NCBI GenBank assembly: GCA_023391105.1
Contig: JAEWBO010000033.1
Location: 3,706 to 67,705 of the forward strand
DNA: 64,000 nucleotides
Origin: Bacillota bacterium
GTDB taxonomy: Bacteria > Bacillota > Clostridia > Christensenellales > SZUA-584
Direction: 5' to 3'
The stretch's first letter is position 1. Every line of letters begins with the position of its first letter. Made by a program: the position numbers and the translations under genes. Shown here piece after piece: positions 9,177-17,506 of the stretch. Below the pieces are notes generated by a model, which worked only from the letters and a program-made list of their open reading frames with translations, was not told where the DNA came from and did no database searches.

Positions 9177-10406
9177 TTACGGCACCTGCGCATAGAATAC
9201 AATATTTGCACCTGAGAGATCAGCGATGTCATACCAAGCCACATTCTTCCCGCATACGCTTGAAAGCAGCACACGTGAGCTGTCAGTCGTCAGACGCCCC
9301 GAGCTCTGATCCGCAAAGTAGTAAATATATACGGCCTCATCCTTGGTATAAGCCACAAACCCATCACCCACAGAATAGTTGACGATGTTTTCTGCGATAA
9401 CAGACGGTGCGGAATACGTATCGCCTTCCTTGGAGCATAGATACAGCTTGTTGCTGTCAGCATAAGTATCGATAAACACGATATTGTCTCCGCTGATCAT
9501 TGGGTCTAGCACGCTGACACCGGGCCGGAATAAAATCTTGTTCGCGTCACCATTTTGGGCAAGCGGCATGACGACAATCTCGGCCTCGGTCGAAGCGGAA
9601 GACCCTTCAAGCAGCTGGCTTTCACCGCTGGGCTGAACATAGACAATTCGATCATCAGACATGTATGGCGCGCTGAAAGAAAACGGGGTGTTCACAAAAA
9701 TCTCGACCTCCGCCGTCTCACGTGTTGGCAGGTGGTAAAGATACAATCTGTCGGTCCCTTTGCTGGTCTGTTGAAGCCACAGCGCATATTCACCCGACAA
9801 AGACACCTTGGGCTTGCCGTACAGATATTCGCGCATCACGAACGATTCACCCGCGGCGCGGTCGTAGCCGCAAACGGCACCGCCGTACTCATCCTTGCAG
9901 TCAAGATAAACGATGTATTTATCATTCATCTTTGGTTCGAACAGTGTGGCGTACTTTTTGGATATGCCCGGGGCATCAGCCGCCACCTGTGATTCCAGAT
10001 TGTATATGGAAATCGTATCAATGACAGGCGCTGTCTCATTCTCCTTCCCCGTAGAGAATACGGCCTCCTGTCCAAATATATAAGGATCATTTATGGACTG
10101 ATTGGCTACCGTGAGTTCCTTATCGAGATCCGACATGTCCGCTCTGGCCATTGGCGCAAGCGTGGGCTGGGGCGTGGGGGCAAGGGTTTCTGTTTCAACA
10201 GGCTTTGCGCCGCCGTCAAACAGCGGAACAAGAACAAATATGACGAGCACAGCAAGCGCCGCCACACCCAATACTAAACCGCCTATCTTGATCATCGGGC
10301 CGAAGCTTGACACGCGGAAACGCGAAACGCGCCTTGGGCCGCGGCCTGAACGCATCCGCATATTGCGTCTTCTTCGCGTCCTCTTCAATCTGTCTATAAC
10401 TCCCAA
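9177..10406 (-). CDS. Membrane-anchored TolB-like beta-propeller protein, function unknown
   Basis: Not recognised as a named family. The TTG start at 10406 follows GGAGGA by 7 nt. The first 33 residues are extremely basic (runs of Arg), then one membrane segment at about 35-58 and a Pro/Thr-rich linker (TPQPTLAPM) place the rest outside. Residues 100-409 consist of repeated beta units of about 45 residues, each with a pattern like DKYIVYLDCKD, EYALWLQQ, DRIVYVQPSG, DNIVFIDTYA, DGFVAYTKDE, NVAWYDIAD, as in WD40/TolB-type propellers. It ends a minus-strand run after an alpha/beta hydrolase gene. A role in envelope sensing or scaffold binding is only a guess. Confidence 0.7.
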   Translation of the reverse strand: MGVIDRLKRTRRRRNMRMRSGRGPRRVSRFRVSSFGPMIKIGGLVLGVAALAVLVIFVLVPLFDGGAKPVETETLAPTPQPTLAPMARADMSDLDKELTVANQSINDPYIFGQEAVFSTGKENETAPVIDTISIYNLESQVAADAPGISKKYATLFEPKMNDKYIVYLDCKDEYGGAVCGYDRAAGESFVMREYLYGKPKVSLSGEYALWLQQTSKGTDRLYLYHLPTRETAEVEIFVNTPFSFSAPYMSDDRIVYVQPSGESQLLEGSSASTEAEIVVMPLAQNGDANKILFRPGVSVLDPMISGDNIVFIDTYADSNKLYLCSKEGDTYSAPSVIAENIVNYSVGDGFVAYTKDEAVYIYYFADQSSGRLTTDSSRVLLSSVCGKNVAWYDIADLSGANIVFYAQVP

Positions 10407-10471
10407 TACTTATTCCTCCAAGCGGGTTTTTTCCTGTGTCATTTTACATCTATTATAACAAATTAAACGTA

Positions 10472-11413
10472 TTATTCAACCACAGGCCACAATTCAAACG
10501 TCTGCGGCTTTTCGGGTTCGGTTAAGAACGAGAGTGTTTCTTTGTTAAAACGCTCCGGCTTTTCTTCATGAACCAAATGCGCACAGTTGCGGATGCGTAC
10601 AAACCGTTTATGCTGCAGCGGCGTTGTAATAGATCGAATAACCTCGTCGTTATGCAGGCGGTCTTCCGTGCCCTGAAAAATAAGTGTCTGTTTCTTAATG
10701 CCCTTCATATTTGAGCGCACAAACGTATCATCGAAATGAAGCATACATCTGACAAAAGTTTCCCTTGTCTCTTTGTTTTTTAAAGGCTCGTAATAGCCGT
10801 CAAGCACCTCTTGAGTTAATTGTGTCGCGTCAAAATAGCATTCACTGAGCACACCTCGAGCCGTGGCTTCGCTGAAAATATGCCTAAAATATAACGAACC
10901 GATCCGCGAGGTCAACAACTTTAGCGACATCGGATAATGCTCGTTTGGGCCGCCCGGCGAAACAAGCACCAGCCTGTCCACTTTTTTGGGACTCATTGCG
11001 GTAAATTGGAGCGCGCTTAACGCTCCTGTGGAGAACCCGGCAATATGCGTTCTTTTAATGCCGAGCGCATCTAAAAAAGCACCGATGACCAATGCGTTTT
11101 CCTCAATGGTGTAATAGATGTTCAAATGTCCGCTGTAGCCATAGCCCACCATATCAGGAGCTATCACGCGGAATCCGTTTTCCGCAAAGAAGTCGATATT
11201 CTTGCGCCATGTATAAAGAGACTGTCCCATGCCGTGCACAAGCAGCAGCGGGTGTCCTTCACCTTTTTCATAGTAATGAATTTTCGTTTCAAAGCGAAGC
11301 GTCTCCGGCCCCATCGCCGTTTCCGTGACGATATCGAAGGAGATATTCGCATAAGCGCCCATATATTCATTGTTTTCGAACATCTTTTGATTTTTGCGCC
11401 TGTATCTGCTCAT
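10472..11413 (-). CDS. Alpha/beta-fold hydrolase
   Basis: Serine hydrolase of the alpha/beta fold, 313 residues. The oxyanion-hole strand reads LLLVHGMGQSLYTW (about 56-69), the nucleophile elbow is GFSTG with Ser128, the acid is probably Asp in GTEDRLHND (near 252) and the base His in NCAHLVHEEKPERF (near 280), so the triad is complete. There is no signal peptide; the enzyme is probably cytoplasmic. It lies between cca and the propeller gene on the same strand with gaps of 87 and 65 nt. The substrate cannot be inferred; esterase, lipase or C-C hydrolase activities all occur in this fold. Confidence 0.85.
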   Translation of the reverse strand: MSRYRRKNQKMFENNEYMGAYANISFDIVTETAMGPETLRFETKIHYYEKGEGHPLLLVHGMGQSLYTWRKNIDFFAENGFRVIAPDMVGYGYSGHLNIYYTIEENALVIGAFLDALGIKRTHIAGFSTGALSALQFTAMSPKKVDRLVLVSPGGPNEHYPMSLKLLTSRIGSLYFRHIFSEATARGVLSECYFDATQLTQEVLDGYYEPLKNKETRETFVRCMLHFDDTFVRSNMKGIKKQTLIFQGTEDRLHNDEVIRSITTPLQHKRFVRIRNCAHLVHEEKPERFNKETLSFLTEPEKPQTFELWPVVE

Positions 11414-11500
11414 TTCATCGCCCCCATATTCAATTTCATCATACTACGGCGTGCGCAATAATTCAAGTATGCTTGTCATTGATATGTAACTTATGTTACA

Positions 11501-12895
11501 TTATGTTAACAAATTCGCCGCGATCGTTTTTGCCCGGCGTTTGAGTAATTCTGTATTGTTCTGAGCAGGATTTAACACGCATTCCTTGTGCAGCTGTTCA
11601 AGAATGCGCCCGATCACGGGTGACGGCTGTATGCCCAACTGCTCTGCGATATCTTTACCGGTGATGGCAAGCTCCTGCACGCGCCACGGCACTTGTTCTT
11701 GTATCATTCGGTTAAGCTCATTCTCCCAATTGTCAGCCGACGCAACTGCGGACACCGATCTGCCGGAGCCCATCACGTCTGCTCGTCGCAGCGCAATCAG
11801 CCTTTCAAATGCCTTGCGACCCAACAGCACCGCGCGTTTTCGAATTGTTTTGGGCTTAGCCTTGGCCTCAAGGTCAAACATATGATTGCGAATCAGCGGC
11901 AGCACCGCCGCCTTCGTCTTGTTGTCCATCTTCAGCGCGTTCATCTCATCACGCGCAAGCACTTCACCAATCGTCTCGTGCCCGTACATTTTTCCGTTGC
12001 GCTTCAGCGCTTCCGGCTTGCCGATATCATGAAGCAGCGCTGCTAGACGCAGCTCCCATACGGGCGGCGCCGCCGCACAAGCATGCAGACAATGCCCGAG
12101 AACGTCATATTCGTGATACAATGGTGATTGTGCCACGCCGTTTCCTTCCCACAGCCCCGGCAATATATATTTCAGCGCGCCAGTTTGGCGAAGCAGCGTC
12201 AGCCCATGAAGGGGCCCGCCTTTGGTCACCGATGCATATTTTGTATCCGACATGAGTATTTTTTTGAGCTCAATGTGTTTGCGCTCCGCTGAGATATCCG
12301 CGAGCAGCATCGCATGCGTACTTGCCGTATCCAGCAGCTCCGGCGTCACATCGAACCCAAGCTCCGCGGCGAACCGGGCCATGCGCATAATGCGAAGGCC
12401 GTCGTCACGTATTGTGATTTCCGGCTGCTCCGCCGCCGCATGCAGGACTTCGTTCTTGGCATCGGCAAGCCCCCTGCCCGTGGGGTCAAAAATCTCGCCG
12501 GTTTTCATATTCATATACAGAGCGTTGACAGAAAAGTCGCGCCGCTGTGCATCCTCTTTCATATCCGCCGTAAACTCGACCCGATAGGGGCGGTGGTCAC
12601 CGCCGGGGGGATAAAAATCTCGCCGCCATGTCGTGTGCTCAAACGCTTCCCATCCATCGTCCGTTTTAAGCCGCAGCTCCACGGTGCCCAGCGGCAGTGC
12701 CTTTTCAATCACTGTGAGACCCGCATCACGCGCAATGCTCACTGCTTCTTCAGGCGGCACGCACGAGCAGACGTCAAAATCGCCCCCGGGGAGATCAAGA
12801 ACGAAATTCCGCACATATCCGCCCACAAGGAACAGCGTGTATCCGTGAGCGGCAAATATGTCTGACAGCGCTGTTAGGCTCTTGGGTATATTCAT
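11501..12895 (-). CDS. cca: tRNA CCA-adding enzyme / polyA polymerase family with HD domain
   Basis: Class II nucleotidyltransferase that adds or repairs the CCA end of tRNA. The catalytic head shows VGGYVRN (24-30) followed by GGDFDVCS with the metal-binding DxD, then RRDFSVNALYMNM, the NTP-selecting region and the RNA-binding helices. A C-terminal HD domain is present (LAALLHDIGKPEA with a later RNHMFD), as in clostridial CCA enzymes; it may give phosphatase or phosphodiesterase activity. Length 464 residues. Its ATG overlaps the dapF stop by one base (TAATG), so translation is probably coupled. The alternative is a polyA polymerase, which these features do not exclude. Confidence 0.88.
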   Translation of the reverse strand: MNIPKSLTALSDIFAAHGYTLFLVGGYVRNFVLDLPGGDFDVCSCVPPEEAVSIARDAGLTVIEKALPLGTVELRLKTDDGWEAFEHTTWRRDFYPPGGDHRPYRVEFTADMKEDAQRRDFSVNALYMNMKTGEIFDPTGRGLADAKNEVLHAAAEQPEITIRDDGLRIMRMARFAAELGFDVTPELLDTASTHAMLLADISAERKHIELKKILMSDTKYASVTKGGPLHGLTLLRQTGALKYILPGLWEGNGVAQSPLYHEYDVLGHCLHACAAAPPVWELRLAALLHDIGKPEALKRNGKMYGHETIGEVLARDEMNALKMDNKTKAAVLPLIRNHMFDLEAKAKPKTIRKRAVLLGRKAFERLIALRRADVMGSGRSVSAVASADNWENELNRMIQEQVPWRVQELAITGKDIAEQLGIQPSPVIGRILEQLHKECVLNPAQNNTELLKRRAKTIAANLLT

Positions 12896-13755
12896 TACGG
12901 GATTTCCAAGCAGCAGGATTGTTTGGTGTGTGGTTCGCTCAGCGTGGCCGTATAAACTTCTTCTGCAGGACCCGTCATTATCACGCGGTCATCATCACAG
13001 TATTCGATGAAAAGACAGCCCGTCGCCAGATGTACTGTTGCTTTGCGGCCAATAAGCCCCTTTCTATACATTGCCACGACGCTTGCGCACGACCCCGTAC
13101 CGCAGGCAAGCGTAAAACCCGCGCCGCGTTCCCAAGTGAGCACGCGGATATTCTTTTCGTCTGTCACCTGCACGAAGTTTACATTTGTTTTTTTGGGGAA
13201 AATGGGATGCCTTTCTATGGCAGGGCCAAGCGCCGTCGTATCCAGCGCATCAATATTCTCGGTCAGCACCATCGTATGCGGCACACCCATAAGCAATGAG
13301 GACACAGTCACATTCTGCCCGGCCGCTTCAATGACGACGTCCAACCCGCTGCCTTCACCGTACATCGGAATGCTTTCGCGCTCAAACAAAGGCTTGCCCA
13401 TATCGACGCTCACCTCTGTGACCTTTGAGTTCTTTATTATAAGACGCGGCCTCATGATGCCCGCAAGCGTTTCCACCGTCATATCATCTTTCGTCACAAT
13501 ACCGCGCTCATACACGTATTTCGCAAAGCAGCGTATGCCGTTGCCGCACATCTCCGCTTCGCTGCCATCCGCGTTAATGATGCGCATGCGAATATCCGCG
13601 TAAAGAGACGGCAGCACGACCAGGATACCGTCCGCACCCACACTTAGCCTGCGGCAGCACAGTTTTTCCGCGAGCGCATTCCAATCAGTAACCGTGCCGT
13701 CATCTTCAAATATCAAAAAATCGTTTCCTAGTCCGTGCATTTTTGTGAATTCCAT
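12895..13755 (-). CDS. dapF: Diaminopimelate epimerase
   Basis: Converts LL-diaminopimelate to the meso form for lysine and peptidoglycan. PLP-independent two-cysteine racemase: Cys70 in EMCGNGIRC and Cys218 in LACGTGSCAS are the acid/base pair. The N-terminus MEFTKMHGLGNDFL is standard, and the length of 286 residues is normal. It heads a minus-strand run (dapF-cca-hydrolase-propeller) and shares one base with cca. The 156-nt gap to the divergent acetyltransferase gene should contain promoters for both directions. Presence of dapF indicates meso-DAP in the wall or lysine synthesis by a DAP route. Confidence 0.96.
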   Translation of the reverse strand: MEFTKMHGLGNDFLIFEDDGTVTDWNALAEKLCCRRLSVGADGILVVLPSLYADIRMRIINADGSEAEMCGNGIRCFAKYVYERGIVTKDDMTVETLAGIMRPRLIIKNSKVTEVSVDMGKPLFERESIPMYGEGSGLDVVIEAAGQNVTVSSLLMGVPHTMVLTENIDALDTTALGPAIERHPIFPKKTNVNFVQVTDEKNIRVLTWERGAGFTLACGTGSCASVVAMYRKGLIGRKATVHLATGCLFIEYCDDDRVIMTGPAEEVYTATLSEPHTKQSCCLEIP

Positions 13756-13911
13756 ATACGCCTCCGATGGTTTGAGAGAAAGTATTTTCCTTGTATATTA
13801 TACTTATACAAGTCCATACCTGCAACAAGCCGACAAAAATCGTATGCGGCGCCTATTTCAGACTGTCACAAATTATGCTATGATGTTGCTATCATTTTGG
13901 GAGAATTAAAC

Positions 13912-14427
13912 ATGGATATCAGCATTAGATGCATTGACGAATGCGATTTGCCTGACGTTTCACGGCTTGCCAACAACATCGCCATCGCGCAGATGACAGC
14001 CAATCTTCCCTATCCATATGAAAGTGAGCACGCGCAAGTTTGGCTGGACTATGTGCAAAGCCACGAGAATGAGCATGTGTTCGCGGTGCTTGGGGATGAA
14101 GAATTTATGGGTGTTGTGGGACTGGTGCACGAGCCTGAGCATGAGCGTGCGGAGCTTGGTTATTGGCTCGGGGAGGATTACTGGAACAAGAAAGTGATGA
14201 CAACCGCGGCAGGCATGGCCGTGGCCTATGCGTTCACCATGCTGGACGTGCAGAAAATATATTCTCGCTGTTTTGCGCCCAACAAGGCTTCTCAGCGCGT
14301 GCTCGAAAAGAACGGGTTCACGCTCGAAGGCTGTCAGCGCGCCCATCATATTCGTATGGGCGTCGTACAGGATGTGCTCTGCTTTGGGCTTCTGCGCAGC
14401 GAATACGAAACAAATCAGTCGGTATAG
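13912..14427 (+). CDS. GNAT N-acetyltransferase, RimJ/RimL type
   Basis: Acetyl-CoA-dependent acyltransferase, 171 residues from the ATG at 13912, which has GGGAG 8 nt upstream; an upstream ATG at 13735 runs through the divergent promoter region and is rejected. The fold is shown by GVVGLVHEPEHERAELGYWL, the acetyl-CoA loop region with MTTAAGMAVAYAF, and the closing motif CFAPNKASQRVLEKNGFT typical of the RimL group that acetylates ribosomal protein N-termini or small amines. Substrate unknown. It is 49 nt upstream of the nucleoside phosphorylase gene and may be co-transcribed. Confidence 0.85.
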   Translation: MDISIRCIDECDLPDVSRLANNIAIAQMTANLPYPYESEHAQVWLDYVQSHENEHVFAVLGDEEFMGVVGLVHEPEHERAELGYWLGEDYWNKKVMTTAAGMAVAYAFTMLDVQKIYSRCFAPNKASQRVLEKNGFTLEGCQRAHHIRMGVVQDVLCFGLLRSEYETNQSV

Positions 14428-14476
14428 ACTACGACATTTCCATGGAAAAGACGTTATACTGAAAGGACGAAGTAAA

Positions 14477-15775
14477 ATGAGAATGTATGATATTATCGCA
14501 AAAAAGCGGGATGGTAATAAGCTCAGCAAGGAAGAAATAAAATTCTTTATTGACGGCTATGTTTCGGAACAGATTCCTGATTATCAGGCCGCTGCGTTTT
14601 TAATGGCGGCTTTTATAAACGGACTTGATGATGAGGAAACCGTTCATTTGACAAAGGAGATGGCGTCTTCGGGCGATATGGCTGATCTGAGCGAGCTGGG
14701 TATCGTAGCGGACAAACACTCAACAGGCGGTGTGGCCGACACCACCACCATGATCGTTGTTCCGCTTGTTTGCTCATGCGGCTTAAAGGTCGCAAAGATG
14801 TCGGGAAGAGGCCTCGGCCATACTGGTGGTACACTGGATAAGCTTGAATCCATACCCGGCATGTCCATTTCCTTGGGTATGAATACTCTTTTGTCTCAGG
14901 TAAAACGGATTGGCGCTGCTGTAATCGGTCAAACGATGGACATGTGTCCTGCGGATAAAAAGCTGTACGCGCTGCGCGATGTGACCGCTACCGTAGAAAA
15001 TATACCGCTGATTGCGAGCAGCATTATGAGCAAAAAGCTTGCTTCGGGTTCGAATATCATCATGCTGGATGTGAAAACCGGAAGCGGCGCTTTTATGACA
15101 GATCCTGACGATGCCTTTGCACTTGCCAAGGCGATGGTGAGTATCGGCAACATGGCCGGACGCAAGACTGCCGCAATCATCAGCGACATGAGCCAGCCGC
15201 TGGGGCTTGCCGTTGGCAATTCACTTGAAATCATCGAAGCGATTGATGTGCTGTCAGGCCGCGTGCAGGGCGATCTTTTAACTGTATCGCTTGCGCTTGC
15301 GGCACGCATGCTGTGCCTAGCGGACATTGCCAAAGACGATGAGGATGCAAAGGTTTTACTGCTTGAGGCGCTGCATTCAGGACGCGCTCTTCGCAAGCTC
15401 GGTGAAATCATCGCGGCCCAAGGCGGCAACGCAAACGTGATCCACGATACGTCTCTGATGCCGCGCGCGCGCATGATATCCAAGGTGTATGCCAGCGGCG
15501 AGGGTGTCTTGAGCTCGATGGATTGCAAACGGCTTGGCGAAGTCGCAGGCATGCTGGGTGCCGGACGATTAAAAAAGGACGATGTGATCGATCCTGCGGT
15601 GGGTTTCATCATTAATAAGCGGATTGGGGATAATGTACAAATAGGCGACGAGCTTTTTGAGGTTCACGCAAACGATGAAGGCAAACTGGAACAAGCGATG
15701 TGCAGTCTTGAGCCCTGTTTCACGTTGTCAGACAGCGCGGAACCCCCCAAACTTTTATACGGGTTTTTATCATAG
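14477..15775 (+). CDS. pdp: Pyrimidine-nucleoside (thymidine/uridine) phosphorylase
   Basis: Phosphorolysis of uridine and thymidine to base and (deoxy)ribose-1-phosphate in pyrimidine salvage. The start at 14477 with AAAGGA 9 nt upstream gives MRMYDIIAKKRDGNKLS, the family N-terminus. The phosphate-binding signature KHSTGGVADTTT is at residues 80-91; MSGRGLGHTGGTLDKLE follows as expected. At 432 residues it has the usual length. The enzyme could equally be called deoA; the Gram-positive form normally accepts both nucleosides. The stop codon abuts a perfect DnaA box. No terminator was seen. Confidence 0.93.
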   Translation: MRMYDIIAKKRDGNKLSKEEIKFFIDGYVSEQIPDYQAAAFLMAAFINGLDDEETVHLTKEMASSGDMADLSELGIVADKHSTGGVADTTTMIVVPLVCSCGLKVAKMSGRGLGHTGGTLDKLESIPGMSISLGMNTLLSQVKRIGAAVIGQTMDMCPADKKLYALRDVTATVENIPLIASSIMSKKLASGSNIIMLDVKTGSGAFMTDPDDAFALAKAMVSIGNMAGRKTAAIISDMSQPLGLAVGNSLEIIEAIDVLSGRVQGDLLTVSLALAARMLCLADIAKDDEDAKVLLLEALHSGRALRKLGEIIAAQGGNANVIHDTSLMPRARMISKVYASGEGVLSSMDCKRLGEVAGMLGAGRLKKDDVIDPAVGFIINKRIGDNVQIGDELFEVHANDEGKLEQAMCSLEPCFTLSDSAEPPKLLYGFLS

Positions 15776-15795
15776 TGTGGATAACACGTGGATAA
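15776..15795. promoter_or_regulatory. Two DnaA boxes upstream of the NlpC/P60 gene
   Basis: TGTGGATAA (15776-15784) is a perfect box; CGTGGATAA (15787-15795) matches 8 of 9 in the same orientation, 11 nt on. They directly follow the pdp stop codon and precede an AT-rich stretch (about 15890-15960) with repeated GTAATAAT. Confidence 0.6.
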
Positions 15796-15984
15796 CGTGT
15801 ACAACTATGTGTATGAGTGGTTGTTTGTTTGGTGATAAAACGGGGTATTATTGAGTGCTTATCGTGAAATAATGAACAATGCAGATAAACAGCAAAAAAA
15901 GGCTTGTTATTAATATATCTGTAATAATTCCGTAATAATCTTATCAAATTGTTTATTTTCACGTTATATACGTCTATACGTCAA

Positions 15985-16013
15985 TTGCCTTCAATAAAAC
16001 AGCTTTATATAAT
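15985..16013 (+). promoter_or_regulatory. Promoter of the NlpC/P60 gene, probably giving a leaderless mRNA
   Basis: TTGCCT (15985-15990), 17 nt, TATAAT (16008-16013). The ATG at 16020 lies 7 nt after the -10, where transcription should begin, and no Shine-Dalgarno is present. Confidence 0.65.
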
Positions 16014-16019
16014 ATTCGT

Positions 16020-17243
16020 ATGATGCGGAAAATTTTGCTCAAAGCGAGAATATTGCTGGCACTGCTGATTCTGTCTGCAGTGCTATTTGCGTGCTTTCCT
16101 GTCACCGCCTTTGCTGCAGATCACTACCAGATACTTAAAATCGGCGATAAGAATGACGATGTTCTCGCACTGCAAACAAAGCTAAAAGAGCAAGGTTTTT
16201 TTTCCGGCAGCACAACAGGTTATTACGGCACAAAAACGCAGCAGGCCGTGATTGACTACCAAGCATCTCATTCACTCTTGGTGGATGGAAAGGCAGGCCC
16301 AAAAACCTTAGCATCAATATTGGGAGATGATTTTGTCGTAACTCCCAAAAGCGGGGCGCTCGCATCCGGCAATATGGACGCCGATTTTTTGGAACCGGGT
16401 GATAAAGGCGCCTTTGTTTCAGACATACAAGAAAAGCTAAAAAAGCTTGAATATTATAATTATCCCAGTATCACAGGGTATTACGGTCCGGTTACCGAGC
16501 AGGCTGTTAGGAGCTTTCAAAGCACCAATGGCATTAAAGCAGACGGTATAGTCGGCCCTGAAACGATGACTGCGTTAAACTCTGAAAATGCCAAATCTTT
16601 ATGCATCTACCCGGGAGACCGGGGCAACAATGTCGTGCAGCTGCAAAAGCGACTGTCTGAGCTCGGCTATTTCAGCGGAGCGGCCACCGGATATTTTGGC
16701 ACCGTCACTGCGGATGCCCTCAAAGAGTTTCAAGCGCAAAACGGACTTGTGGTTGACGCCAAGGCAGGCAAAAACTCGCGTGAGGTGCTCTATTCAGATA
16801 AGACCGCGATATGGGACGGAATCGACCGGGTTGCCAATGGCACATCATCATCACAATCCGTTTCTGATGTACAAAAAATGCTGGCTTTTGCCAACGAACA
16901 GCTAGAGAAACCCTATGTGTACGCCACAGAAGGTCCAAGTTCGTTTGATTGCTCAGGTTTTGTCTATTATGTTCTCAAATACATGGGTGTTTCCACAAGA
17001 CGCTGCAGCGCTGACGCTTTTTCAAATATTGAAAGCTGGACAAAAATATCCGACCGCAATGCGCTTGTTCCGGGAGATATTTTATTCTTCTTGTCTGGCA
17101 ACAGCTCACGAATCAATCATATCGGGATTTACCTTGGTGATGATTCGTTTATTCATGCAAGCTCCAGCAAGGCCTGTGTCACTGTCAGCAATATGTCGGA
17201 TTATTATGACCGCAGCTTTTCTTTTGCCCGCAGAATCTATTAG
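16020..17243 (+). CDS. Secreted NlpC/P60 peptidoglycan endopeptidase with three PG-binding repeats
   Basis: Cell-wall hydrolase cutting peptide stems. It begins with two Met codons and a signal peptide (charged MMRKILLKAR, apolar core, cleavage after AFA near residue 33). Three peptidoglycan-binding type 1 repeats follow at about 37-96, 120-182 and 199-256, each with a GDKN/GDRG start, the TGYYG or TGYFG turn and a final Gly-rich DGKAG or DGIVG. The NlpC/P60 domain (about 285-407) has Cys311 in SSFDCSGF, His367 in INHIGIY and a second His at 379, so it is active. It sits between pdp and dnaA with its own promoter and no ribosome site. A role in cell separation is likely. Confidence 0.92.
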   Translation: MMRKILLKARILLALLILSAVLFACFPVTAFAADHYQILKIGDKNDDVLALQTKLKEQGFFSGSTTGYYGTKTQQAVIDYQASHSLLVDGKAGPKTLASILGDDFVVTPKSGALASGNMDADFLEPGDKGAFVSDIQEKLKKLEYYNYPSITGYYGPVTEQAVRSFQSTNGIKADGIVGPETMTALNSENAKSLCIYPGDRGNNVVQLQKRLSELGYFSGAATGYFGTVTADALKEFQAQNGLVVDAKAGKNSREVLYSDKTAIWDGIDRVANGTSSSQSVSDVQKMLAFANEQLEKPYVYATEGPSSFDCSGFVYYVLKYMGVSTRRCSADAFSNIESWTKISDRNALVPGDILFFLSGNSSRINHIGIYLGDDSFIHASSSKACVTVSNMSDYYDRSFSFARRIY

Positions 17244-17331
17244 TTTTTAATCATCCTCTTTATTGTTGGTATATTCCTCACATAAATAATAAACGTGTGC
17301 TATTTTAACATTCTTTTTTCTAGCTTTACAG

Positions 17332-17360
17332 TTGAGACCTTGTACCTTATGTGATAGAAT
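17332..17360 (+). promoter_or_regulatory. Main dnaA promoter
   Basis: TTGAGA (17332-17337), 17 nt, TAGAAT (17355-17360). Paired DnaA boxes start about 20 nt downstream of the expected start site, suited to autorepression. A second weaker pair, TTGTGA (17460-17465) and TATAGT (17482-17487), lies just before the gene. Confidence 0.6.
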
Positions 17361-17383
17361 GTTTTATGTTCTAAATTTCAAAA

Positions 17384-17408
17384 ACTTATCCACATTATGT
17401 GGATAAGT
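17384..17408. promoter_or_regulatory. Inverted pair of perfect DnaA boxes upstream of dnaA
   Basis: ACTTATCCACA and TGTGGATAAGT form an exact 11-bp inverted repeat around TTA. The boxes TTATCCACA (17386-17394) and TGTGGATAA (17398-17406) are both perfect. This is probably the upstream part of a bipartite origin and the dnaA autoregulatory site. Confidence 0.85.
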
Positions 17409-17506
17409 TGGTGGATTAATCGAACAAATGTTGTTGTTTTTTGATTTCGGGCTCTTAATTTGTGATTATCATGTTTATTATTATAGTATATTATTGAGGT
17501 ATGGGT

